A stretch of 6,707 nucleotides of DNA from Alphaproteobacteria bacterium (GCA_022822575.1 JAJEBJ010000328.1:1-6707); one strand, 5' to 3'; numbered from the stretch's first letter, positions 1 to 6,381 are shown. Numbers and translations are program-made. Notes: generated by a model from the letters alone, not told the origin.

Positions 1-43
1 AGCAGCCGATAGACAATCTGCCGGTATTCGGTATCGTCCGCCA
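1..43 (-). CDS. Possible 5' end of a divergent gene, unidentified (partial)
   Basis: Read on the minus strand, an ATG at 43-41 opens a frame that stays open to the window edge. It gives about 14 residues, beginning MADDTEYRQIVYRLL. A GGAGGG sequence lies about 10 bases upstream of this ATG and would serve as a ribosome binding site, which is why I prefer this start. The same frame also extends upstream to another ATG at 122-120, which lacks a clear ribosome binding site. I do not recognise the protein, and the fragment is too short for a domain call. It does not match the start of RNase PH, which is often divergent from hrcA in alphaproteobacteria. A plus-strand frame that is open from base 3 to a TAA at 117-119 competes with it and has similar third-position GC, so the coding strand here is uncertain. 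Confidence 0.3.
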
Positions 44-139
44 TGCGCGGTCGGCCCTCCATTGGCCGTTTGGTGAGGCGGGGCAGGCGACCCCAAACCA
101 CACGCGCTTCATCCCGTAACATCGCCGTTCAGTCAAGGA

Positions 140-145
140 TATAAT
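140..145 (+). promoter_or_regulatory. Candidate -10 element upstream of hrcA
   Basis: TATAAT is a perfect sigma-70 type -10 hexamer. It would start transcription near base 152, giving hrcA a leader of about 90 bases. The weak point is the -35: at 17-base spacing the hexamer at 117-122 is TAACAT, a poor match. No extended -10 TG precedes the hexamer. The rest of 44-244 shows no convincing RpoH promoter and no CIRCE inverted repeat. Confidence 0.28.
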
Positions 146-175
146 CGCCATTGAATTCAGGAACATCAGTTACTA

Positions 176-216
176 CATGGACTGCGGCGGATTGTCCTCC
201 ATCCCGGCCGTCCATG
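176..216. repeat. Inverted repeat in the hrcA leader
   Basis: CATGGAC at 176-182 is matched exactly by its reverse complement GTCCATG at 210-216, with 27 bases between the arms. It lies between the candidate -10 and the hrcA start. It could be an operator half-site pair or an RNA stem in the leader, but seven paired bases in this GC-rich DNA may be chance. It does not resemble CIRCE (TTAGCACTC-N9-GAGTGCTAA). Confidence 0.25.
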
Positions 217-244
217 GCGGCAGTTTTCACCCACGGCGGACCAT

Positions 245-1288
245 GTGATTCAGGAACTCGACAGCCGGTCACGCAAGATCCTCAGCATTCTGGTGGACGA
301 GTTTGTCCGCACGGGAGAGCCTGTTGGCTCGCGTTCGATCGCGGCCAAGTTCCCGAGCACGCTGTCGGCAACGTCCGTGCGCAACATCATGTCGGACCTC
401 GAGGATGCCGGCCTTATCGCCGCTCCCCACACGAGCGCCGGGCGCCAGCCCACCGACCTCGGGCTCAGGCTCTTTGTCGAGGCTCTCCTGGAGGTAGGGG
501 ACCCCTCTGGAGACGACCGCGCGGCAATCGTTGCGGCATGTCAGGAAGCGGGACGCAACCACGAGGAGGTCCTTGAGGCAGCGACCAATCTGCTTTCGGA
601 TCTCACACGCCATGCCGGAGTTGTCGTGGCGCCCAAGATGGACACGCCCTACCGCCACATCGAGTTCGTGTCCCTGTCCGCCGACCGGGCCCTCGTCATT
701 GTCGTCCACGAGAACGGCATGGTGGAGAACCGCATCATCCAGCTTCCCTCCGGGGTCACGCCCTCGACCCTGATGCGCGCCGGCAACTACCTCTCGGCGC
801 GGCTCGCGGGGCGGACCTTTGCCGAGGCGGTGGATGAGATCACCCGCGAACTCAATCTCCACGAAGCGGAACTCGACACCCTGTCAAGACGGGTGGTGGA
901 AGCCGGTATCGCGACATGGACCGGAGACCGGGCTGACGATGACCGCGCCATGCTGATCGTCCGGGGACAGGCCAACCTGCTCGATGACATCAAGGCCATG
1001 GACGATCTCGAACGCATCCGCGACCTGCTCGACAAGCTCGACCAGGCGAGGCACATGATGCAGCTCATCGATCTCACCCAGGACGCTGATGGGGTCAGCA
1101 TCTTCATTGGCGCCGACAACGATCTTTTCCGCCTGTCGGGTTGCGCAACCATCGTGGCTCCGGTCACCGATGAGTCGCGACGCTTCATCGGCACCCTTGG
1201 CGTCATCGGCCCGACCCGCATGAACTATGCCAGGATCATTCCCATGGTGGATTACACGGCGCGGGTCGTCGGCCGTCTGCTGAGTTGA
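245..1288 (+). CDS. hrcA: Heat-inducible transcription repressor HrcA
   Basis: HrcA is a cytoplasmic DNA-binding repressor of heat-shock genes. It binds the CIRCE operator, and its folding depends on GroEL. The 347-residue product has the usual family length. An N-terminal winged-helix region covers about residues 1-75, with TGEPVGSR at 23-30, VRNIMSDLE at 45-53 and HTSAGRQPT at 62-70. The IFIGADN segment (286-292) and the closing block IGPTRMNYARIIPMVDYTA (321-339) are also typical. The start is a GTG. It is chosen because the next residues (IQELDSRSR) align with the normal HrcA N-terminus; the frame stays open upstream to 155, but without family-like sequence. A weak GGCGGA at 235-240 could serve as ribosome binding site. 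The gene ends 32 bases before grpE, which suggests cotranscription. I see no CIRCE near it, so autoregulation through CIRCE is not supported here. The identity is secure. Confidence 0.96.
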   Translation: MIQELDSRSRKILSILVDEFVRTGEPVGSRSIAAKFPSTLSATSVRNIMSDLEDAGLIAAPHTSAGRQPTDLGLRLFVEALLEVGDPSGDDRAAIVAACQEAGRNHEEVLEAATNLLSDLTRHAGVVVAPKMDTPYRHIEFVSLSADRALVIVVHENGMVENRIIQLPSGVTPSTLMRAGNYLSARLAGRTFAEAVDEITRELNLHEAELDTLSRRVVEAGIATWTGDRADDDRAMLIVRGQANLLDDIKAMDDLERIRDLLDKLDQARHMMQLIDLTQDADGVSIFIGADNDLFRLSGCATIVAPVTDESRRFIGTLGVIGPTRMNYARIIPMVDYTARVVGRLLS

Positions 1289-1320
1289 CGACCGCACCGA
1301 CATCTGAACAGGAAGGACAC

Positions 1321-1917
1321 ATGACAACCACGCCTGAAACCCAGACCGAACAGTGCGCCGAGTGCGATGAGGATATTGATGTCGCATCGGCGGAGGCAGA
1401 GGAGGCCGCTGCCGATGCGGAAGCCGACGACCAGGAAACACGGATCGCCGAGCTCGAGGAGGAGGTGGCGGACCTGAAAGACCGCCTGCTGCGGGCGGCG
1501 GCCGAGACGGAGAATATCAGGAAGCGGTCCTCGAAGGATGTCGAGGATGCCAGGAAGTTCGCCACCCGGCAGTTTTCCGGAGATGTGCTGGCGGTGGCCG
1601 ACAACCTGGCACGGGCCCTGGAGTACGTCACTGACGAGGTGCGGGCGGATGACGGGAGCAAGGGGCTCGTCGAGGGTGTCGAGATGACCCTCAAGGAATT
1701 CGCCAGCATTCTCGAACGACACGGGATTCGTCCGGTCGAGGCCATGGGTGCTCCCTTTGATCCCAATCTTCATCAGGCGATGTTCGAGGTGGAGAGCGCC
1801 GATGTCGCGGCAGGGCACGTCATGCAGGTCATGCGGGTCGGTTACACGATTCACGACCGTCTGCTTCGTCCGGCCATGGTGGGCGTGGCGAAGGCGCCGG
1901 CGGACGATCAGTCGTGA
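1321..1917 (+). CDS. grpE: Nucleotide exchange factor GrpE (Hsp70 cochaperone)
   Basis: GrpE works as a dimer that releases ADP from DnaK so that ATP can rebind and substrate can leave. The product is 198 residues. An acidic, poorly ordered N-terminus (about 1-40) is followed by a long charged helix likely to form the dimeric coiled coil (about 41-103). The C-terminal beta domain that contacts DnaK contains GVEMTLKEF (119-127), FDPNLHQAM (146-154) and the VGYTIHDRLLRPAMVGVAK block (173-191), all GrpE hallmarks. The start is the ATG preceded by AGGAAGG at 1310-1316, four bases away. An in-frame TTG at 1285 overlaps the hrcA stop but has no such site, so I reject it. An oddity is a CAEC pair (Cys12, Cys15) in the acidic tail. 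A 165-base gap with its own promoter separates grpE from dnaK. Confidence 0.96.
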   Translation: MTTTPETQTEQCAECDEDIDVASAEAEEAAADAEADDQETRIAELEEEVADLKDRLLRAAAETENIRKRSSKDVEDARKFATRQFSGDVLAVADNLARALEYVTDEVRADDGSKGLVEGVEMTLKEFASILERHGIRPVEAMGAPFDPNLHQAMFEVESADVAAGHVMQVMRVGYTIHDRLLRPAMVGVAKAPADDQS

Positions 1918-1954
1918 AGGTGCGGCCCACTTCCATGAGGAACGGAGTTCGTGT

Positions 1955-1982
1955 CTTGCGGGCGGGCCAGCGAGACCTATAT
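1955..1982 (+). promoter_or_regulatory. Predicted RpoH (sigma-32) heat-shock promoter for dnaK
   Basis: CTTGCG at 1955-1960 serves as the -35 and CCTATAT at 1976-1982 as the -10. The intervening 15 bases fit heat-shock promoters of the CTTGAA / CCCCATNT type, and CYTAT -10 elements are familiar in alphaproteobacteria. Transcription would begin near 1989-1991, leaving a leader of about 93 bases before dnaK. It lies in the only sizeable gap within the chaperone cluster, directly before the gene most expected to be heat-inducible. No CIRCE accompanies it. Confidence 0.7.
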
Positions 1983-2082
1983 CTCAACCAACCACAGAGA
2001 CATGAGGACAAGGGGGTCATTGCGGAGTGCCGGGATCCGGGCTTCGACACCGACCCGCCGAAACACCTGAGGAGTTGATGTT
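1983..2082 (+). other. dnaK 5' leader with ribosome binding site
   Basis: This is the predicted untranslated leader of dnaK. GAGGAG at 2069-2074, eight bases before the ATG, is a strong ribosome binding site. A small CCGG-GAT-CCGG dyad sits at 2030-2040, too short to call a regulatory stem. I see no clear RNA thermometer: no long pairing covers the ribosome binding site by eye. An ATG at 2078 opens a two-codon frame whose TGA overlaps the dnaK start. Confidence 0.5.
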
Positions 2083-3981
2083 ATGAGCAAAGTCATCGGT
2101 ATCGATCTTGGAACCACCAATTCGTGTGTGGCCGTCATGGACGGGTCCAGTGCACGCGTGATCGAGAACGCGGAGGGCGTGCGTACCACGCCGTCCATGG
2201 TCGCCTTCAGCGACAGCGGTGAGCGGCTGATCGGCCAGTCGGCCAAGCGCCAGGCCGTGACCAATCCCGAAGCCACCCTGTTCGCCATCAAGCGCCTCAT
2301 CGGCCGGCGAATCGATGATCCGATGACCCGCAAGGACATGGAACTCGTCCCCTACAGGATCGTCAAGGCGGACAACGGAGATGCCTGGGTTGCCGCCAGG
2401 GGAGAGAACTACAGTCCCAGCCAGATCAGCGCCTTCGTCCTCCAGAAGATGAAGGAGACCGCCGAGGCCCATCTCGGACAGCCCGTGACTCAGGCGATCA
2501 TCACCGTTCCCGCCTACTTCAACGACAGCCAGCGCCAGGCCACCAAGGACGCAGGGAAGATTGCCGGGCTGGAGGTTCTGCGCATCATCAACGAACCCAC
2601 CGCAGCGGCGCTGGCCTATGGCCTCGACAAGAAAGACTCCGGCACCATTGTCGTCTACGACCTCGGGGGCGGCACCTTCGATGTGTCGGTACTCGAGATT
2701 GGCGACGGCGTCTTCGAGGTCAAGTCGACCAACGGCAACACTTTCCTTGGTGGTGAGGATTTCGACAAGCGGATTCTCGACTACCTTGCAGAGGAGTTCC
2801 AGAAGGAAAACGGCATCGATCTGAGGGCCGACAAGCTGGCCCTGCAGCGCCTCAAGGAGGCGGCCGAGAAGGCGAAGATCGAACTGTCCAGCGCGGTGCA
2901 GACGGAGATCAACCTTCCCTTCATAACGGCTGACCAGTCGGGACCGAAGCACCTGACGATCAAGCTGACCCGGGCCAAGCTCGAGGCCCTGGTCGATGAT
3001 CTTATCGAAAGCACGCTGGTCCCCTGCAAGAAGGCACTCAAGGACGCCGGGTATTCGGCCGGAGAAGTCGACGAGGTGGTGCTGGTGGGCGGCATGACGC
3101 GCATGCCCAAGGTGCAGCAGAAAGTGCAGCAGTTCTTCGGCAGGGAACCACACAAGGGGGTCAATCCCGATGAGGTGGTGGCCATCGGAGCGGCCATCCA
3201 GGGCGGAATCCTGCAGGGCGACGTCAAGGACGTCCTGCTCCTCGATGTCACGCCGCTTTCCCTCGGAATCGAGACACTCGGTGGCGTCTTCACCCGCCTG
3301 ATCGACCGCAACACGACAATACCGACGCGCAAGAGCCAGGTCTTCTCGACGGCTGACGACAACCAGACGGCAGTCACCATCAGGGTATCCCAGGGTGAAC
3401 GGGAGATGGCGGCCGACAACAAGCTGCTCGGGCAGTTCGATCTCGTCGGCATTGCCCCGGCGCCCCGCGGCATTCCGCAGATCGAGGTCACGTTCGACAT
3501 CGATGCCAACGGCATCGTCAACGTGTCGGCCAAGGACAAGGCAACCAGCAAGGAGCAGCAGATCCGCATCCAGGCCTCCGGCGGGCTGAGCGATGACGAA
3601 ATCGACTCGATGGTGAAGGATGCGGAGAGCCATGCCGAGGAAGACAGCAGGAAACGCGCCCTCGTCGAGGCAAGGAATGCCGCCGATGCACTCGTCCATT
3701 CCACCGAACAGCAGCTCGGCGAACATGGCGACAAAGTGGAACCTGAAGTCCGGTCAGCCATCGAGGCGGCTATCTCGGATGTCCGCGAGGCACGTGATGG
3801 CGAGGATGTCGACGCAATCCAGTCCGCCACCCAGGCCCTGACCCAGGCGGCCATGAAACTCGGAGAGGCAATCTACCGGAACCAGCAGGAAACGCCCGAC
3901 GGCGGCGGCGACGGCGATGACGGTGTCGTTGATGCCGACTTCGAGGAAGTTGACGACGACAGGAAGAGCGGTACCGCCTGA
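2083..3981 (+). CDS. dnaK: Molecular chaperone DnaK (Hsp70)
   Basis: DnaK is the cytoplasmic Hsp70. It binds exposed hydrophobic peptide segments under control of its ATPase cycle. The 632-residue product is complete and has the family length. The nucleotide-binding domain (about 1-380) carries the three Hsp70 signatures: IDLGTTNS (7-14), VYDLGGGTFDVSVL (191-204) and VVLVGGMTRMPKVQ (332-345). Thr198 corresponds to the autophosphorylated Thr199 of E. coli DnaK. The interdomain linker DVLLLDVTPLSLGIET spans 383-398. A beta-sandwich substrate-binding domain (about 399-500) and a helical lid follow, and the tail is Gly/Asp-rich, ending with an EEVDDD motif (621-626). The ATG has a strong GAGGAG site upstream. 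The sequence is alphaproteobacterial in character. A predicted RpoH promoter lies about 100 bases upstream, and dnaJ starts 23 bases after the stop, so dnaK probably heads a dnaK-dnaJ-dapB unit. Confidence 0.99.
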   Translation: MSKVIGIDLGTTNSCVAVMDGSSARVIENAEGVRTTPSMVAFSDSGERLIGQSAKRQAVTNPEATLFAIKRLIGRRIDDPMTRKDMELVPYRIVKADNGDAWVAARGENYSPSQISAFVLQKMKETAEAHLGQPVTQAIITVPAYFNDSQRQATKDAGKIAGLEVLRIINEPTAAALAYGLDKKDSGTIVVYDLGGGTFDVSVLEIGDGVFEVKSTNGNTFLGGEDFDKRILDYLAEEFQKENGIDLRADKLALQRLKEAAEKAKIELSSAVQTEINLPFITADQSGPKHLTIKLTRAKLEALVDDLIESTLVPCKKALKDAGYSAGEVDEVVLVGGMTRMPKVQQKVQQFFGREPHKGVNPDEVVAIGAAIQGGILQGDVKDVLLLDVTPLSLGIETLGGVFTRLIDRNTTIPTRKSQVFSTADDNQTAVTIRVSQGEREMAADNKLLGQFDLVGIAPAPRGIPQIEVTFDIDANGIVNVSAKDKATSKEQQIRIQASGGLSDDEIDSMVKDAESHAEEDSRKRALVEARNAADALVHSTEQQLGEHGDKVEPEVRSAIEAAISDVREARDGEDVDAIQSATQALTQAAMKLGEAIYRNQQETPDGGGDGDDGVVDADFEEVDDDRKSGTA

Positions 3982-4004
3982 CCGTCCAAGGACGAGCCAG
4001 GGTC

Positions 4005-5132
4005 ATGGCTGAGCAGGATTTCTACGATGTGCTCGGCGTCGGTCGTGACGCCGATGAGGGCGCCATCAAGAAGGCGTATCGCAAGCTTGCGATGAAGTAT
4101 CACCCCGACCGCAACGCCGGCGATGCCGACGCGGAGGTCAGGTTCAGGCAGGTCAACGAAGCCTACGAGGTTCTCAAGGACACGCAGAAACGTGCCGCCT
4201 ATGACCGGTTCGGGCATGCGGCGTTCGACGGCTCCATGGGAGCCGGCCAGGCTCATGACTTCGCCAGCAGCTTCGCGGACGTCTTCGACGACCTCTTCGG
4301 CAACTTTGGCGGCGGTGGCCGGCGCCGCCGCGGCGGTGGCATGCAGGGCGCGGATCTCCGCCATGACATGGAGATTACTCTCGAGGAGGCGTTTTCCGGG
4401 AAGAAGGCCGACATTCGCGTACCGACCAGCGTGTCCTGCGAGGCCTGCGGCGGCAGCGGTGCGCAGGATCCCGACGCGACCACCTCCTGCAGCACGTGTT
4501 CGGGTTACGGCAAGGTGCGTACCCAGCAGGGCTTCTTCTCGATTGAAAGAACCTGTCCGGCCTGTGGCGGAGCCGGCAGGGTCATCAGCCATCCCTGCAC
4601 GTCGTGTTCGGGTTCGGGCCGTGTGCACCGGGAAACCACCCTCAGCGTCACGATTCCCCCAGGTATCGAGGACGGCATGCGCATCCGCCTCTCGGGCAAG
4701 GGAGAGGCCGGGGTGCGTAGCGGTCCCCCAGGTGATCTCTACATCATTGTCTCCATTGAGCCGCACCCCTTCTTTCAACGTGAGGGAAGCACGGTCTACT
4801 GCCGCGTGCCGATTTCCATCACCTCTGCTGCCCTGGGCAGGGACGTGGACATTCCGACCATCGAGGGCACGCGTGCGAGGATCGCCATTCCCCCCGGAAC
4901 CCAGACCGGCCGCCAGTTCCGCCTGCGCGGCAAGGGCATGAAGGAAGTGCGCGGTTCCCTGCGTGGCGACATGATCATCGAAACCATGGTCGAGACCCCC
5001 GTCAACCTGACCTCACGGCAGAAGGAGTTGCTGAGGGAGTTCGACGAGGTCGGTCATTCGGGCGGGCACAACCCGGAAACGGAAGGATTTTTCTCGCGCG
5101 TCAGGGAGTTCTGGCAGAATCTGACCGACTGA
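4005..5132 (+). CDS. dnaJ: Chaperone protein DnaJ (class A Hsp40)
   Basis: DnaJ delivers unfolded substrates to DnaK and stimulates its ATPase. The 375-residue product has the complete class A architecture. The J domain (about 4-70) carries the essential HPD at 33-35. A short Gly/Phe-rich linker (about 85-115) includes an unusual run of four arginines at 106-109. The zinc region has four CxxCxGxG repeats, at 145-152, 162-169, 184-191 and 198-205, enough to bind two zinc ions. Two beta-barrel substrate-binding domains follow (about 208-335), then a C-terminal dimerisation segment. No key residue is missing. A possible ribosome binding site is AAGGA at 3988-3992, about 12 bases from the ATG, somewhat distant. 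The gene lies 23 bases after dnaK and 18 before dapB, with no terminator visible, consistent with cotranscription from the dnaK promoter. Confidence 0.99.
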   Translation: MAEQDFYDVLGVGRDADEGAIKKAYRKLAMKYHPDRNAGDADAEVRFRQVNEAYEVLKDTQKRAAYDRFGHAAFDGSMGAGQAHDFASSFADVFDDLFGNFGGGGRRRRGGGMQGADLRHDMEITLEEAFSGKKADIRVPTSVSCEACGGSGAQDPDATTSCSTCSGYGKVRTQQGFFSIERTCPACGGAGRVISHPCTSCSGSGRVHRETTLSVTIPPGIEDGMRIRLSGKGEAGVRSGPPGDLYIIVSIEPHPFFQREGSTVYCRVPISITSAALGRDVDIPTIEGTRARIAIPPGTQTGRQFRLRGKGMKEVRGSLRGDMIIETMVETPVNLTSRQKELLREFDEVGHSGGHNPETEGFFSRVREFWQNLTD

Positions 5133-5150
5133 CGGAACCAGGAGGCGGCC

Positions 5151-5963
5151 ATGACCGTGCACGCAGGAATCTCGGGCTCATCGGGACGCATGGGCAGAAT
5201 GCTCGTGCAGATGATCAGCGAACGCGACGACATCGCGGTAACATCAGCCAGTGAGCACCCGTCAAGCGGCGCCGTTGGCCGGGATGTCGGCGAGGTTGCC
5301 GGAACCGGCGCTCTCGGCGTCACCGTCGTCGACAGCGCCGAAGAGCTGTTTTCGTCCTGCGATGTCGTCATCGACTTTTCATCACCCGCAGCCACCGTCG
5401 CCAATGCCCGCGTGGCGGCGGCCACGGGCAAGGGCCTCGTGGCGGGAACCACCGGTCTCGATGCTTCCGCGCGCGCGCAGATCGCCGAAGCCTCCCGCAC
5501 AGCCGCGATCGTCAGCGCCGGAAACATGAGCCTGGGGGTCAACCTTCTCCTCGGCATCACCCGGAAGGTCGCCGCGGCACTCGACGAGGAGTTCGACATC
5601 GAAGTGGTCGAGACCCATCATCGCCACAAGGTGGACGCGCCCTCGGGAACGGCACTTATGCTGGCCGAGGCCGCCGCGAAGGGACGCGGTGTCATCCTCG
5701 ACGAGGTCGCCGACCGGGGACGGGACGGAATCACCGGAGCGCGCCGGCGCGGCGCCATCGGCATGGCCGCCATGAGAGGCGGCGACGTCGTCGGCGAACA
5801 CCAGGTGATGTTTCTCGCCCCCGGCGAGCGCATCGAGATCGGCCACCGGGCCAGTGACCGGGTCATCTTCGTGCGTGGCGCCATCACGGCCGCCCGGTGG
5901 CTCCACAGGCGTCCCGCGGGTCTCTACGGCATGGCAGACGTTCTCGGTCTCGCCGGAGACTGA
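5151..5963 (+). CDS. dapB: 4-hydroxy-tetrahydrodipicolinate reductase DapB
   Basis: DapB reduces 4-hydroxy-tetrahydrodipicolinate to tetrahydrodipicolinate with NAD(P)H. This is a cytoplasmic step in the diaminopimelate and lysine pathway, which supplies peptidoglycan and protein synthesis. The 270-residue product is full length. Its N-terminal Rossmann fold opens with the glycine motif GSSGRMGR (9-16), and AGTTG lies at 98-102. The family signature EVVETHHRHKVDAPSGTAL spans 151-169; His156 and Lys160 match the catalytic His159 and Lys163 of E. coli DapB. RIEIGHRASDR follows at 227-237. AGGAGG at 5140-5145, five bases before the ATG, is the best ribosome binding site in the window and fixes the start. 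It starts 18 bases after dnaJ and is probably cotranscribed, although it has no direct chaperone role. The strong site suggests translation independent of dnaJ. Confidence 0.98.
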   Translation: MTVHAGISGSSGRMGRMLVQMISERDDIAVTSASEHPSSGAVGRDVGEVAGTGALGVTVVDSAEELFSSCDVVIDFSSPAATVANARVAAATGKGLVAGTTGLDASARAQIAEASRTAAIVSAGNMSLGVNLLLGITRKVAAALDEEFDIEVVETHHRHKVDAPSGTALMLAEAAAKGRGVILDEVADRGRDGITGARRRGAIGMAAMRGGDVVGEHQVMFLAPGERIEIGHRASDRVIFVRGAITAARWLHRRPAGLYGMADVLGLAGD

Positions 5964-6191
5964 CCAACCAGCCGGTCCCGTGCTCTTTGCTTCCCGAGTC
6001 AGCATCCCGCATTTGCGACATGCAGTGTGAATCCCCACAGTGGCCTCAGTCGTGGAAATGGACGCTCTCCAGATCGGTCCTTTCGTGCTGGTCAGGTGAC
6101 GATTAAGGGATGACCACTTGCCATGCACGGCAACCCGCTTTGGCGAACTGCTCTCCACGGTGAGCCATAGACGCATCCTCAGTCCTCTGAG

Positions 6192-6218
6192 TGATGGGGT
6201 GTCTGACCCTTGATGAGG
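6192..6218. repeat. Short direct repeat flanking a GGGT/ACCC hairpin
   Basis: TGATGGGG at 6192-6199 and TGATGAGG at 6211-6218 differ at one base and are 19 bases apart. Between and overlapping them, GGGT (6197-6200) can pair with ACCC (6206-6209) around a five-base loop. The GGGTGTCTGACCC core recalls the GGGTCAGA-type palindromes often found beside mobile elements or REP-type repeats. That resemblance is from memory, and the stem is short. Confidence 0.25.
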
Positions 6219-6247
6219 CACAGGATTTGTCAGGATGCTTCCGCGAC

Positions 6248-6271
6248 TTGTGCTAGGAGACGCACGATTTT
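6248..6271 (+). terminator. Weak intrinsic terminator candidate downstream of dapB
   Basis: TTGTGC at 6248-6253 can pair with GCACGA at 6262-6267 (six pairs including one G-T wobble) around an eight-base loop, and TTTT follows directly at 6268-6271. This is the only hairpin plus T-run I see after dapB, about 285 bases downstream. The stem is short and the T-tract minimal, so it may be weak or chance. Confidence 0.28.
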
Positions 6272-6295
6272 CAAGTGTAAGGCCGCGGTCACTTG
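6272..6295. repeat. Inverted repeat upstream of the last gene (possible operator)
   Basis: CAAGTG at 6272-6277 and CACTTG at 6290-6295 form a perfect 6-base dyad with a 12-base centre that itself contains the palindrome CCGCGG (6283-6288). The right arm overlaps the candidate -35 at 6293-6298. An operator for a dimeric regulator would fit, but this is inference from position only. Confidence 0.3.
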
Positions 6296-6323
6296 CCGAT
6301 AGACTCGCCTGTTCACGCATAAT
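6293..6323 (+). promoter_or_regulatory. Weak promoter candidate for the gene at 6382
   Basis: TTGCCG at 6293-6298 and CATAAT at 6318-6323 match four and five of six sigma-70 consensus bases. The 19-base spacer is longer than ideal. Transcription would start near 6330, about 50 bases before the ATG at 6382. It is the best candidate I see in the gap, but not a strong one. Confidence 0.25.
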
Positions 6324-6381
6324 GCCCACTCACTCGGGCGTTCGAACGGTTACCAGCATGAGCGTCGATAGGTGAGGTGAC

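Larger units (their letters stand above)
5964..6381. other. Intergenic region, no supported gene; dyad-rich
   Basis: This 418-base gap is about 56 percent GC by my count, below the flanking genes. I find no tRNA: a GTTCGAA at 6340-6346 looks like a T-loop, but its flanks cannot pair. I find no convincing protein gene. It contains several short dyads: TGGTCA/TGACCA (6089-6094 and 6111-6116), TTGCC/GGCAA (6118-6133), CTCAG/CTGAG (6178-6191), CAAGTG/CACTTG (6272-6295) and the palindrome CGTTCGAACG (6339-6348). It also holds an 8-base direct repeat CACTTGCC at 6115-6122 and 6290-6297. It presumably holds the end of the dapB transcript and the promoter of the next gene. The composition and density of dyads would also fit a decayed mobile element, but nothing proves that. 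Confidence 0.6.

Noticed and set aside
108..136. TTGACT at 136-131 on the minus strand as a -35 for the divergent fragment
   Set aside because: No -10 match is found at 16-18 bases spacing; the hexamer there is GATGAA or similar.
1285..1320. TTG at 1285 as the grpE start, overlapping the hrcA stop
   Set aside because: The ATG at 1321 has AGGAAGG four bases upstream and gives a normal GrpE N-terminus.
1914..1949. Small hairpins after the grpE stop as a terminator
   Set aside because: Stems are four to six pairs with a bulge, with no T-tract; the RpoH promoter follows directly.
3873..4778. 301-codon minus-strand frame opposite the dnaK end and dnaJ
   Set aside because: It is a shadow of high-GC coding sequence on the other strand; dnaJ carries all its diagnostic motifs in the plus frame.
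5952..5980. GACC/GGTC stem at the dapB stop as a terminator
   Set aside because: It has only four base pairs and no following T-run.
6020..6106. 28-residue plus frame rich in Trp and Ser
   Set aside because: No ribosome binding site; it is the tail of an off-frame read-through from the dapB end.
6123..6170. 15-residue plus frame, considered as a leader peptide
   Set aside because: The only purine-rich site is about 12 bases away, there is no run of regulatory codons, and no attenuator follows.
6213..6302. 29-residue plus frame with four cysteines and many arginines
   Set aside because: There is no ribosome binding site, it overlaps the hairpins and the candidate promoter, and its length is easily reached by chance.
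5382..6329. 315-codon minus-strand frame covering dapB antisense and part of the gap
   Set aside because: More than half is the antisense of the well-supported dapB; its gap portion shows no recognisable domain or ribosome binding site.
6336..6356. GTTCGAA resembling a tRNA T-loop
   Set aside because: The flanking five bases cannot form the T-stem on either strand, and no acceptor or anticodon arm is present.
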